From Tetragonia tetragonoides (taxonomy: Eukaryota > Streptophyta > Magnoliopsida > Caryophyllales > Aizoaceae), in contig CM076154.1 in assembly GCA_038025085.1 (NCBI GenBank), forward strand, positions 18,884,001 to 18,948,000: a DNA stretch of 64,000 nucleotides. The letters run 5' to 3'. The notes beneath the pieces are model-generated. The model was given only the letters and a program-made list of their open reading frames with translations, was not told the origin of the DNA and did no database searches. Numbering within the stretch: position 1 is the stretch's first letter; each line of letters starts with the position of its first letter. Made by a program: the position numbers and the translations under genes. Positions 11,992-23,952 of this stretch are shown here, piece by piece.

Positions 11992-12251
11992 TGCAGAGTT
12001 CGCGGATCCCTGGGCGAACGACTCATCTGCAAACGGAAAACAACTCGTTAGTACTTCACTCGAGTACTTCATATAATACCAAAACAGGTAAACATAACCA
12101 ATCAACTCATTTCGGCTTAATAAAGCTTTTATTCACATAAATTAAGTCTATTTAAATTTTTTTGACTATGAGCACACCATAATGATATACTTTTCCCCAT
12201 ATGCCATTCATACTCTTAGGTCAAAAACTCCTAACAAAGGCTTCTAACAGC

Positions 12252-12265
12252 AAGCTCTGATACCA
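12252..12265 (-). other. primer-binding site, initiator-Met tRNA type (copy 1)
   Basis: On the minus strand, three bases inside LTR B, the sequence is TGGTATCAGAGCTT. This is the standard plant retrotransposon site complementary to the 3' end of initiator tRNA-Met. It marks LTR B as the 5' LTR. Confidence 0.85.
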
Positions 12266-12268
12266 ACT

Positions 12269-15167
12269 TGAAACACCTCGAATTTCCGTCCAATTTAAAA
12301 CCATTTAAAATCACGAGTTGCAGCGGAAAAACTCTGAAAATCCGAAGCGTTACCGCCATATTTAATGTTCAAATCAAATACAAGGCTAGAAAGAAAAACA
12401 AGTGCTAGAAACCTTAACCCAATATACTAGATAATTAAATATTAACTAGCTTCCAACTAACTTAAAACAGATAATCCAAATGAAATAAAAGTGTTAAACT
12501 TATTAATTCTCATGCAAGAGAATTAATCTCATTACAATAATAAAAATCCCAATAATAGAAGTAGTTCCAAACTAGACAATAAATAAATGTTTTTAGAAGA
12601 TATACAATCTTCTTGGTACGCCTTCTCTAGCTCAACTCCTCGAGCTATAATCCTGTCAATCTACTCCCCCATATAGACAAATTCCATATAGGTTCATCAT
12701 AGGCCCACCATTGAAGAGAAATGGACAACAAACACAAGTAAAAAGAAAAACAACTAATCAGCGATGCTGAGTAATTCATAACCACATAATTCCATCTCAA
12801 TCTCCAATATTAAGTCCTCATGCTTAATCAAATAAACTAATCATGCTTTAAGAAATAAAGACAACATGCTTTTAAAATAAAGACACAATAATAACCAAAT
12901 AATAAATCTTATTATTTATTATTATCCATTAGCCAAGTTCATTAGAGAGAAGAAAATCGTAAGAATGTTAAACCAACCGCAGTCGATTCAATAGGATCTT
13001 AGTCCCGTGCACAATGGCAAAAGAGGGATCAACCGTCTCAGAGTATAGATGACTCCCGAAGTACTTCTAGATGTTCCTAAGTATGCATACCCTCTCTCAA
13101 CCCTTAGGTTTACAAGAAGAACAGTTTCATCCACAAAACTTCACTTGCCCAATCATCATATATGGATACAAGCTTTAACTAAATACATTGAGGCCATAAC
13201 CAATGGAACCACTCAACATACCAAATGACAAATTCTCATTCGCATCCTTTGGTGGATCTCTCACACAAAGAAGTCTTAACTCTCAATTCGATTTGGTATG
13301 GTGATCACATAACAAGTAATACACATAATCTTGGCACTCAAGTAACACGATATGGTTACAATTTCCGATGACATTTTACATGAAAGGGTATCTAGGCCTT
13401 AATTCAAAACCACTTAATTCAATAGTCAAAGTTCATATCAACTTATTGAGGTAACATGCTTCTAACATGATTCCACATGCTTACTAACATGATACAAAAA
13501 TAGCATTTTCGAGCTACATCCAATTGAACAATTATTAACATAATTTTCGTTCAATAAACCCCAAATAAACATGCATCTCCTCACATGAATATTAATCAAG
13601 TAGACATTGCTACACAGGTGAATTTCCAACATTATACATGCATTCACTATCATATAATTCTATACGAATTATCACAAGGAAATAAACATCAATTATCCCT
13701 TCTCAAATATTCACCAATCTAAATATGAATTCACACTCCTAATTCAATACTAGACAATGAATACAAATCACAACCAATATGAATTATGACAAAGACACTA
13801 CATAATTCATAAAGACATGAATTACGACAAAGGAAATTCATAATTCATCAAGACATGAATTACCTTTTCAAATACGCAATCACGACAATCAAATAATGTA
13901 AGCTCCTTACGTTCAAGCGCGGTCAACGGGTCCTAACAAATCCACAATGTAACAATAGTCAATACCTTGACTTCTAAACCACTTTATTAAATTTTAAAGA
14001 TGATTTAGTACCCTTAATTTAATTAATTAAGTTGCTGGAAATTTCAGTTACTCATGCATGCTCAAAGTTTCCAAAAATGAATTTGAATAAACAAAATAGA
14101 AAACTTTCTAAAACCCTAAACAAGTCAACTAGTCAAAGCAAGTCAACAACAAATCAACACCACCATCACCACCACCAGCGGGCCCCACCACCAGCAGACC
14201 CGCTGGTGGCTGGCCGCCGGCGGCAGCCACGGCAGGCGGCCGTGATAGCCGCGCAGCGGCTGCGTACGGCACAACGGTGTGCCTCACGGTGTCTCTTTCT
14301 TTCTTTTTCTTTTTTTTTTTGTTTAACAAATTTATAAAACCCTAATCTAATCAAATCCATAATTTAATAAATTTCCAAATTTAATTAGATTACAAAGATC
14401 CAACCTTTTTCATTCAAACTTGGTCTAATTCAATAAAACCACAACCCAAACCCTAATCATGATTCTATCATGCAAAATTAAATAGAATCTAACAAACCCT
14501 AGATAAAACTAAATTAGAGTTTATCATACAAAAACTAGGTTCATGAAAACATACTTGAATTGAATCAAAAAGCGTTAATATTCAACGGAAATCAATTTAG
14601 ACTACTTACTTGAAAATTCAAAGGATTAAAACTGAGCAAGATGGATTGTAAAAAGTGATGAACTCTCTCCTTCTTTTTGCTCTTGGGAATTTCGGCTGTG
14701 TGTAGGGAAGAGAGAGAGAACGTGAGTTTAATTTTTTTTTTGTTTGTTAAAGAATCAGTTATGTGAGGAAGTTGAGTATATTTAGGAACCCCCAAATCTA
14801 CTCCTTCTTTACTAAACTTCTTCTTTCCTAAAAACTCTCCTAACTTCCCTCCACTTACCAAAAATTTAGGAAACCAAATTTTTGAAAATAAAACTGAATA
14901 TTGGGTGCCATATTTTCGGCCATATGGCCGAAAATATTGGCCCAATTCCTTTTCTCATAATTTCGGTTATTAACGAAATTATAGCCCATAAATCCCTTTT
15001 TATTTATTTGGCCCAATTATAATTTAATTAGGTCCAAAACCAAAACCCAAATATTAATTAGGCACCTTAAACATTTATGAGCCCAATTAATTATTTTCAA
15101 TACGAAATTGCATTTTCTTTTTAAGTAATTATTATTCTAAAATGAATAAAAATTACGGGGTATTACA
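12269..15167 (-). repeat. LTR B (5' LTR side of Tekay copy 1)
   Basis: A 2899-bp repeat homologous to LTRs A and C. Its left terminus is mutated (TGAAACACCTCG instead of TGTAACACCCCG) and its right terminus is CGGGGTATTACA. It has many private differences (near 12550-12640, 12955-13020, 13215-13235), so it is the odd one out of the three. The base after its end is directly inside a LINE reverse-transcriptase reading frame. Confidence 0.92.
14172..14209. repeat. GC-rich hairpin in LTR B
   Basis: The same 11-bp inverted repeat as in LTR A (arms 14172-14182 and 14199-14209), with one extra base in the loop. Confidence 0.85.
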
Positions 15168-16991
15168 ATAACAAACAGAATGAAGCCACTGATGAATAAG
15201 CTAGTGGCACAGACACAAAATGCTTTTGTTCCAGGACGCTTGATTAGCGACAACTGCCTACTTACAAATGAGCTTATACAATTGATCAAGAGGAAAACTA
15301 GAGGAAAAGATTACCATCTAGCTTTGAAAGTGGACATGAGCAAAGCCTATGATCGAGTCAACTGGCACTTCCTTAATGCACTACTGATCAAACTGGGATT
15401 TCCTTCTACATGGATACAGATCATAATGGAATGTGTTACTACGGTGAACTACTCTGTTCTTGTGAATGGCGAACAAACCAACCACTTCAAAACAAATTGT
15501 GGGTTAAGGCAAGGTGACCCGCTATCGCCTTACTTGTTCATTTTAGAGATGGATGTACTCTCAAATATGATCACTCTACGAGAGGCACAAGGGGCTTTCA
15601 GGGGGCTCAAAATTTCTCAAACCAGCCCTTCAATTTCGCACCTTTTCTTTGCGGATGACGCAATGTTTTTCCTTCATGCCTCGGAAGAAAAATGCAACAA
15701 TCTTCGGGATACAATAAACAAATTTTGCGAAGCATCAGGGTAGGTACTTAATCTTCAAAATTCTTTTGCAATCTATAGCCCGAATGTACCTGCCAATGTT
15801 AAAGTACAGTTGGGCTCATGCTTGATAGTGAACGAGAAAGATGATATTGGAAATTACCTGGGTACTCCGGTCTCTTTTACTCAAAATAAAAAGAGTAGTT
15901 TCATGTTCCTGGTTGATAGAATACAAAAGCAACTGGTAAGTTGGAAAGCATTGATGCTTTCGCAAGCGGGTAAGCTCGTTTTGATTAATTCTATCCTTGT
16001 AGCTCTAGCAATGCACGTGCTTTCCATCTTCATGGTTCCCCAAATGATTTGTGACAAAATTGATGCAATTATTAGTAAGTTTTGGTGGACAACATCAAAG
16101 GAGCGTAAGCCCATACACTAGAGAAACAAGAATTTGTTGCACCTGCCTAAGGGTAGGGGTGGTTTGGGGCTAAGATCAGTATCTAGCTTTAACAAAGCTT
16201 TCCTTGCCAAGCAAGCCTTTCGAGTTCAATCAAGAAAGGATCTACTGATCTCCCAATGCTACACGGCGAAATACAAAGACGGTCCAATTGATGCAGCACA
16301 TAAGGGTGCACATAAATCTAATTGGTCATGGGGATTTAGAGGTTTAGTTAGAGGTGCAGAAGCTATTCAAGAAGGAATGCTGAGAAGAATTGGAAATGGT
16401 ACGACAACAGGGATCACGGTAGACCCGTGGATTGAGGGTGCTCCAGCAACATTGAGAGAACAACTTGCCCCTGATATTGGCGAATCTCCCTCGATGGTGA
16501 GTGATTTGATTTGTTTGGATACTAACACATGGGATAGCAGAAAGATTAGAACCTGGCTCAGTCATTCTGAGGCAAACATTATCCTATCTTTAAAACTCCT
16601 AATTGTCCCTTGTGAGGATTCTTGGCACTGGAAGTGCGATCGAAATGGCCAGTACAGGGTCAAACAAGGCTATGCACTAATTGTTGAAAAGGAAAATCAT
16701 GATACCCACAATAAAATGGAAGGGATGAAATTTTGGAAAATTCTTTGGAATTTAGATATACAACCCAAGTGGAAATTTTTTTTGTGGAAAGTTAGTCAGA
16801 ATGCACTAGCGACCATGGAGAACTTGAGGAAAAGAAACTGCACAACAAGCACACTTTGTGTCCTTTGCAACCAGCAAGAAGAAACCATGGATCACCTATT
16901 TCGCCATTGTGCTATTGTATCACATGTCTGGAGAGCAGGGAACCTGGGTTTAAATGTGGAATCAAACTCAAATACACCCTTCCACGCTTGA
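15168..16991 (+). pseudogene. LINE reverse transcriptase and zf-RVT region, interrupted
   Basis: RT motifs appear in order: QNAFVPGRLISDNCLL, LALKVDMSKAYDRVNW, GLRQGDPLSPYLF and the active site FADDAMFF (near 15649). This would perform target-primed reverse transcription. After the stop at 15741-15743 the frame resumes with VSFTQNKKSSF and the zf-RVT-like region (FWKILWNLDIQPKWKFFLWK; CVLCNQQEETMDHLFRHC, about 16735-16910). Stops fall at 15741 (TAG), 16119 (TAG) and 16989 (TGA). The first two sit where family members usually have Gln and Trp, which single C-to-T changes would explain. Confidence 0.88.
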
Positions 16992-17021
16992 CTTGATGGA
17001 ATATGGTGCTACCTTGCACGT

Positions 17022-17708
17022 TTGAAGGAGAGAAGTAGAGACCAGCTAGTTTATTTTACCTGCACTTTGCGGGCAATCTGGTTGCATAGGAATGATGTAA
17101 TCTTTAGAGCTGCTCAACCAAATCCAGAAGCATTCATGAGGAGAATTGATGAACAATGTAAGGAGGATGATGATATCCAGGCGTTCCAGCAGCAAACAAC
17201 GAGGAGCAATTATAATCAAACGACCTCATCCCAGCGAGCACGACCAACACAGCAACAGTTCGCGTCACCGGGCTCTTTAAACTGGGAGGACGCAAAGGTA
17301 ATATTAACAGATGGATCTTGGGACAAAAAATCACGTAGGGCAGGTATGGCGTGGGTTCTTGAGGAAACACAGGAAAATCGAGCTCAAAGGGGTGGCATGA
17401 AATATGGTCTGGCTGAGAGTGCGCTCCAAGCGGAGGCCATGGCGATGGAAGGTGCATTGCAATGGGGTCAGGATCGTAACTACCTAAGAGTCATTTTCAA
17501 AACAGACTCCTTGGTAATGATACAAGCGCTTACTGATCAAACGCAAGCTAGCTTGGAAGTGGCCCAATTGATCAAGAATATCCTTTCTCTAGGAAGTAGT
17601 TTTAATTCTTGTATTTTTCAGTTTGTCCCTAGAAGTATGGTGAAGCCACCTCATTGTCTTGCCAATGTAGCAAGAACACAGGACATCACTAGAATTCTAG
17701 GGGACTAG
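17022..17708 (+). pseudogene. LINE C-terminal RNase H domain
   Basis: Continuation of ORF2 after the TGA at 16989. RNase H motifs are visible: ILTDGSWDKKSRRAGMAWVL (first Asp), ESALQAEAMAMEGAL (Glu) and IFKTDSLVMIQAL (Asp), then the weaker C-terminal part. The frame stops at 17708 (TAG), about 30 bp before the poly(A). Plant L1s of this type carry an RNase H that removes RNA from the hybrid. Confidence 0.85.
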
Positions 17709-17755
17709 ATCATATTATAAATTTGTATAACTTTCTACCCAAAAAAAAAAAAAAA

Positions 17756-18205
17756 CTTTTTTCTCACAATTATAAAACTCAATAAAAGTGGTGACATTAA
17801 GTGTTCTTATACTCATAAAAATTAAAATTAATAAAAATGATATACAAAAACTTCTATAAGACGGGACCCAAAATAGTATTTAAACTAAAATGATCAAGTA
17901 TTAAATAGGGAGTTTTATTGACCCAAAAATAAATCAAATTCATTCGACCATAAAGATAATTAAAAAATAAATAAATTAATATATTTTAATGTTATAGTTC
18001 TACAAATTAATGCGATTATATTATTGTTTTTAATATTTTATTATTATAACAATAACTACTTAAATTTATGTTAATTAACTATCTAACAATTAATAACTCC
18101 TATAAAAAAAGGAAATTAAGTTTTAATTAATTACTTGGGTATAAGCCAATCACAGAGTTACACTTGTCACATCACCAGCGCTTATACCCAAAAATCTATA
18201 TATAT
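17756..18205 (-). mobile_element. Helitron fragment (5' portion), related to 49080-49326
   Basis: The text around 17765-17810 ('acaattataaaactcaat', 'gtgacattaagtgttctt') matches 49087-49130, and 'cacttgtcacatcaccagcg' (18160-18180) matches 49296-49318, including 'ttataccca' against 'ttttaccca' before an AT run. It is probably the 5' part of the same non-autonomous Helitron family, cut on the left by the LINE tail. It contains an 'aaaacttctataagacggg' MITE-core fragment at 17846-17864. Confidence 0.5.
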
Positions 18206-19497
18206 ACTACTTTTATCTTCGTGCTCTGCACGGACTCGTGATTATATCTCGAAAATGAAAATAACTTTCTAAGTGATACCTCATGCATGTTTTATACTAC
18301 ACAACTAATTCTATATTTTATTATTTTAATATTTTTGGTATGAAATGTCCCTTTAAATTGATCTACATAAAAATTATAATAAATGTATAAAAGATTGATT
18401 TATAAACATAATTTTAGCCTTCATTAAAATTCTAAAAAGAAAAAAAAAGATAAAGACTAATAAACCTTTCTTCGAGTATACTAAGATTTTATTTTCTCAA
18501 TTTATTATTAGTCCAATTTAGTTTAATCCAATTCAGATTAGTTAAATAGATCATGTAGGAACGCACCACTTAAATAAATTTTATTTATGCTATAAAATAT
18601 TAAAGGTCAAGTTAAATACATATTTCATCAAATAGTTTAGGCCGGTATTGTTAGAAGTGTTATTTATTGTTATTTAACCAGGTTGTATACATGTGGCATC
18701 TACATGTAATCTTCACACGAACATTCCCTCTTAAGTGTCATCCTACATGTCATCACCGCCAGGAAATGACCCAACTTTTGTAAGACATATATCTTATTTT
18801 GAAAAAAAATTCAAATCCAATCCATTGAATCAAGATTTATAATTTTTTGACTTACATAACTAAAGTTTTATTTTATTTTATTTTGTAATAAAAAAAAAGC
18901 TAATAAATATGTAATATAGTCAACTAATGATAAGGCATTAATGAGTGACACTTTGATGGTGAGTTGTTAGGCTATGTGGCAAGCTTTGCTTACGTGACGC
19001 TTAAGGGTCATAATCATACGAATTTACACCCCCTATATGTCGTGCCCACACAAATTGGTCTCACTTTATACGTATAACGATGTGGCACCTATGTGTCATC
19101 TTTACACGAATATATCCCTCCGATGTGGCGTCTCACATGTCATCGTACCACGAAAAGAACCCAACTTTATAAGACATAGTAGATATGCATCTCATTTTGA
19201 AGTATTTTCCAAAACTGATCCAATGGAGGAAGAATTATAATTTTTAAAGTTGCGTAACAAAAGTTATTTTATTTTATAATCTTAACAAAATGATAATAAA
19301 TATAGTAGGTTGTATTTATGAAGTCAAATAATGATTATTAATTAATGCTTGACACACTTGGATGGAGGCTTAGGTGGCAGCATACGTGTCATCACCACAC
19401 GAACTTGGCGCTTACGTGGCATCCTAGGTGTCATGCCCACACGATTTTAGGCGCTTGCGTAGCATCCTACGTGTCGTGGCCACACGAAATGAAGTCA

Positions 19498-19501
<4 letters not shown>
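18206..19501 (-). mobile_element. non-autonomous Helitron unit H1
   Basis: On the minus strand the 3' terminus is a hairpin CGTGCAGAGCACG (18220-18232), then AGATAAAA and GTAGT (degenerate CTAGT). The body is AT-rich and collinear with 34744-36045. The 5' end, on the right, closes with 'gaagtcacttttatatat' and runs into a (TA)n tract. No Rep/helicase gene is present. Short open frames such as the one at 19037-19240 are repeat by-products. Confidence 0.7.
19373..19490. repeat. 42-43 bp tandem module with ACGTG cores in H1
   Basis: Three successive copies of [GTGGC..TACGTGTCAT..CCACACGA], with CACACGA starting at 19396, 19438 and 19481. The same module, in two to four diverged copies, closes every Helitron unit of this family in the window. 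Confidence 0.75.

Positions 19502-19571
<70 letters not shown>
19502..19571. repeat. (TA)n microsatellite
   Basis: About 35 uninterrupted TA units between the 5' end of Helitron H1 and the broken edge of Tekay copy 2. Confidence 0.95.
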
Positions 19572-19575
<4 letters not shown>

Positions 19576-19594
19576 GATATTAGAAAACTAAATT

Positions 19595-22380
19595 TCAACT
19601 TCGTACCAAAGGCTTCTTGTAATTTGCCCCCCTGTCGGACACAATGTCTTTAGGTACTCCATGTAACCTTAAGACCTCTTTCACATAAGCTGCGACGAGT
19701 TGGTCCATTGACCAAGTCTTCTTCATTGCAATGAATCTCGCCGTTTTCGTCAGTCGGTAGACAATAACCCAAATAGTGTCTTTGCCAGACCTCGTCTTTG
19801 GTAATCCAGTCACAAAATCCATCGAGATTGAATCCCACTTCCATCCAGTAATTTCTAGCGATTGAACAAGACCTCCAGGCCTCCTGTGTTCGATCTTCAC
19901 TTTTTGACAAGTAAGACATTTTGCCACATACTCAGCACATTCTCGCTTCATGTTCATCCACCGAAACTGAAGTTTTAAGTCTTTGTACAACTTATCACCT
20001 CCTGGGTGAACAGAATACGCAGTTCCATGCGCCTCATCTAAAATTGTTCTCTTTAGCTTGTCATTGTCGGGTATACACCAACGCCCCTTCATCTTGATCG
20101 TACCATCATCAAGGATCTCAAAATCAGGATACTTCCCATCCTTTATCTTGACACGTACTTCTTCTAGAAATGGGTCATTAACTTGCAGCTGTCGGATCTC
20201 ATCATAGATCGACGGTCGCACTACAAGTGCATTCAATAACACTGCAGTATCACCTTGTTGAACCACTTCCAGGTCCAACTTTCTGAATTCCTCACACAAA
20301 TCATACGGTAGTACCATCATGCTATTCACAGTGTGTGAAGTCTTCCTACTCAACCCATCAGCCACTACATTGGCCTTTCCCTCGTGATACTGAATATCCA
20401 GATCGTACTCAGATATCAACTCGAGCCATCTTCGTTGCCTCATATTCAACTCATTTTGAGTGAAGATTTTCAATCTCTTGTGATCTGTAAAGATCTTGCA
20501 ACGAGCTCCATACAAGTAATGCCTCCAAATTTTCAAGGCAAAAATCACAGCAGCTAACTCCATGTCATCAGTAGGGTAGTTCTTCTCATGCACTTTCAAC
20601 TGGCGAGAGGCATGAGCAACCACCTTTCCATTCTGCATAAGTACACACCCCAACCCATTCTTTGAAGCGTTGCTATAGACCTCAAATCCTTTCGTTCCGG
20701 ACGATAAAGTCAACACTGGTGCCATTGTCAACCTTTTCTTAAGCTCTTGGAAAGCTTCTTCACATTGTTCAGTCCACTTGTACTTTGTCTCCTTTTTCAT
20801 CAATTTCGTGATAGGTCTAGCTATCTTGGAGAAGTCTTGCACAAATCTCCTATAGTAGCCAGCCAAACCGAGGAAACTTCTCACATCAGTCACACTTTTC
20901 GGAGCAGACCAATCCATGACTGCCCGAATCTTAGAAGGATCAACTGAGACTCCTTCTTTAGGGATAATGTGCCCAAGAAAGGCGACACTCTCTAACCAAA
21001 ACTCGCACTTTGAGAGTTTAGCATACAACTTCTCATTTCGCAACACCTCCAAAACAGTCCTCAAATGTCTTGTGTGTTCCTCCTCGTCTTTTGAATACAC
21101 CAAAATTTCATCGATAAACACGACCAAAAACTATCCATAATTGGTCTAAAGGTGTTATTCATCATCTCCATAAACTTGGCAGGTGCATTAGTTAACCCAA
21201 ATGGCATAACAGTAAACTCATAATGCCCATACCTTGTCCTAAAGGCAGTTTTCGCAATGTCGACCTCATCAATTCTCAGCTGATGATAACCAGACCGCAA
21301 ATCTACCTTCGAAAACACTCCAGCTCCTTGGAGTTGATCGAACAGGTGTTCAATTCTAGGTAGGGGATACCTATTCTTGACAGTGACCTTATTCAACTCA
21401 CGATAGTCAATGCAGAGACGCAGACTACCATCCTTCTTACGCACAAATAGAACTGGTGCGCCCCAAGGTGACACACTAGGTCTATTGTACCTTTTCTCTA
21501 ACAACTCCTCTCATTGCTCCTTCAGTTCTTTCACCTCTAAAGGTGCCATTCTATACGGTGCCCTCGAAATCGGACCTGTTCCAGGAACTAGGTCAATCTG
21601 AAACACAGTATCCCTAACTGGTGGCATACCAGGAATCTCCTTTGGAAAGACGTCCGGAAACTCATTGACCATGTCAATCTTTGAGATTTCCTCGTTTACT
21701 CCCTCCATATTCTGAATGTGACACAAAAATCCCTCACATCCTTTCTCTAAGTGCTTTTTCTCCACTAACATTGAAATAATCCCAAGTCCTCCCTTAGTGA
21801 CAATTCCTTTATAAGAGATTCTATTACCTCTAGGCCCTTTCAGCGATATATTTTGTTCACTACAATTGATTCTCGCTTTATACTTGCTAAGCCAGTTCAT
21901 TCCTAGAATAATATCAAAATCTTCTAACTGAAACTCAATCAGGTCTGTAGGCAATTCAGACCCTGCAATGTTCACTCGAACATTGGAATGGATTACTCTA
22001 CGCAATACCACCTTCCCAGTAGGAGTGGTTATGCTAGTCTCTAAAGGTTCTGTGACTGTTGAGCCTTGAAATTCCTCATGTTTCTTAACAAAGTTTTTAG
22101 ATATGAATGAATGTGATGCTCCAGAATCAAATAACACATAGGCAGGCAAAGAATTTACGAGAAACATACCAGTCACCACATTATTTGCCGCATCAGCCTG
22201 TGCTTGATTCATCACAAACAAACGACCTCCATTTCTATTCTGGTTGCCATTGTTGTTCTGAGCATTTTCAGCCTGTCCATTCAGCCCATTCAGTCGATTA
22301 CCACCCTGATTGTTCCCATTCTGACCCTGAGCTGCAGGAGCTTGAACATTGTTGTTGCCCCCACCATTCTTCACGGTCTT
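19595..22380 (-). pseudogene. Tekay copy 2 pol: protease, RT, RNase H, partial integrase (broken)
   Basis: Protease [12 protein letters not shown] (about 22140-22105), RT ([26 protein letters not shown]), RNase H ([23 protein letters not shown]) and the integrase zinc region with the first part of the core. Lesions: TGA at 21513-21511 where copy 1 has Leu, and a 1-bp deletion near 21127 just before the polymerase box. The active-site second Asp is replaced by Glu (FIDE, codon 21107-21109). The first integrase catalytic Asp is replaced by Tyr (codon 19757-19759). The integrase core deletion after SDRG is the same as in copy 1. The copy could not supply active enzymes. Confidence 0.88.
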
Positions 22381-22597
22381 GCCCTTCTGAGGACAATCAA
22401 AAGAACGATGCCCCAATTCTTGACAAGTGTAACACCTCACCTTATTTCCAGCACAATCAACCCCTGGGTGATTCTTATTGCATCTCCTGCAAATGTAGGG
22501 TTTACCCTTCCAACCCCCATTACCTTTATGGCCATTTCCATTGCCATTCTTGCCATTTCCATTCTTGAAATTCCCACCCTCATTGTGGTTATTCCCC

Positions 22598-22668
<71 letters not shown>

Positions 22669-23452
22669 CTGGTTGTTCCCTCCTCGGAACTTTTCCTTCT
22701 TCTCACCACCACTACCCGGATGGTCCTCAAAATTTCTCTTCTTCCCAGTTACCTCCTCTCGTTGCTTATAAATCGCAGCTTGATTCGCAGCCCGATTGTA
22801 AGCCTCTTGGACAGTTTGACACTTAAAACCTCTAAAAGATTCACGAATGGTCCAGTATAACCCATTCTGAAATCTACGGGCCCTTTGCTCTTCTGTAGAG
22901 ACTAACTCTCCAGCAAAACGAGCAAGGTCGTCAAACTTTTCCATATTTCTGGTCTTGGAGATATTCTGGGTAGAATTCCTCTCGAAGAGCCGTTTTGAAC
23001 ATCTCCCAATTAAAGCCCAGTCGAGCTCTAATTGCGGTACTGTTGGTTGTCCACCATCGATCGGCATTCTTTCGGAACAGATAGATAGCACTATCCACCT
23101 TGAGTTCCTCTGGGCATCCCGTTATCGCGAAGATCTTCTCGAGGTCTCGCGTCCAGTCATCGAGTAATACAGGATCCTCGTGCCCCTCGAAAATAGGCGG
23201 GTTATGCCCTTTGATCTTCTTGGATACGGCGGCGAAGTCGTCACCCCCAATAACCCTAGTGTCCTCCCTTTGCATCATCTGCGTGATGAATGCATTGGAC
23301 TGCGCCAAAGCTTGCTGCGGTTGAGCAAGTTGTGCCAGTAAGGCTTGCGCCATTTGTTCCCCATTTCCGACACCTCCGTTGTCGTCATTATTATTATCCC
23401 CCATTGAACTGTTTGAACCTTCGATTCTCTGTCTGTTTCGTCTAGGTGGCAT
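22381..23452 (-). pseudogene. Tekay copy 2 gag, frameshifted, with polyAsn expansion
   Basis: Starts MPPRRNRQRIEGSNSS at 23452. The capsid part includes EGHEDPVLLDDWTRDLEKIF and DRWWTTNSTAI. A 50-bp deletion relative to copy 1 (between two ATAT boxes, at about 22946) removes the RMTVQEYME segment and shifts the frame, ending at KYGKV. The downstream frame retains FDDLARFAGELV, a very long Asn run encoded by a GTT/AAC microsatellite, and the intact CCHC knuckle CYTCQELGHRSFDC (about 22438-22395) that copy 1 has lost. The two copies thus carry different, complementary gag lesions. Confidence 0.9.
22598..22668. repeat. (TTG)n / polyAsn microsatellite inside gag
   Basis: About 23 TTG units on the plus strand, giving an Asn run on the coding strand. 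Copy 1 has only a couple of units at the same place (10138-10148), so the expansion followed their divergence. Confidence 0.95.
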
Positions 23453-23952
23453 CTAGCGACCTAAATGATCAACAAAAATCAAAGAAAAGGGTATTAGCTA
23501 CCCATATCACACTCAGGTGCGATACTCACAACTAACATATACACTTGACTCATATATATGTTCAATAGCTAACTAGGGCTCTATGCTCTTATTGCTTTCA
23601 AGCATGGTCTTATCACACTCTTGCGTACTAGCAAGTTCAAGTTTCAATTGACTTTGTTCTTTCTCATAATAACAAATAACAATCAAACAAAACATCCATG
23701 CCTTTTCATAGGTGCTTTCACAATACTCATGCTCCAAATAGCAAGTAAATAACACATTTCTTGCAAAAATCAATCTCATAAACCAAATACTCAAGTATTT
23801 GTTCTCAAAAATGAGGACTTGTCACACCAAGCCTCAAAAGAATGAAGTAAGGTAAAAACAATAACATTCTAAAATAATGTCAAAGCAATTGGCTCACAGG
23901 CGCAAATAAAGTCTCATATAGTTTAATTCATCAAACTAAATAAAACTAAGAA

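Larger units (their letters stand above)
3272..15167 (-). mobile_element. Tekay/Del-like chromovirus (Ty3/gypsy), copy 1, near full length but defective
   Basis: The order on the minus strand is LTR (12269-15167), primer-binding site, an extra ORF, gag, protease, reverse transcriptase, RNase H, integrase with a chromodomain-like tail, polypurine tract, LTR (3272-6138). The very long LTRs with TGTAACACCCCG / CGGGGTATTACA ends and the chromodomain-like C-terminus fit the Tekay (Del) lineage. All polyprotein segments carry stops or frameshifts. The flanking five bases do not match (ctaga on the left, ataac on the right), and the left LTR resembles that of copy 2 more than its own partner, so this may be a recombinant between two insertions rather than one simple insertion. 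Confidence 0.88.
15168..17755 (+). mobile_element. L1-type LINE, 5'-truncated by Tekay LTR B
   Basis: The sequence carries the 3' two-thirds of a plant L1 ORF2 (reverse transcriptase, zinc-binding RVT tail, RNase H) and ends in a 15-base poly(A) at 17741-17755. The endonuclease and the RT start are missing: the frame is entered directly from the LTR at 15168. The Tekay parent of LTR B therefore landed inside this LINE. The other LINE half is not beyond LTR A, so the left side has been lost or exchanged. Confidence 0.9.

Noticed and set aside
3267..15172. A target-site duplication for Tekay copy 1
   Set aside because: The five flanking bases (ctaga and ataac) do not match, so none is claimed.
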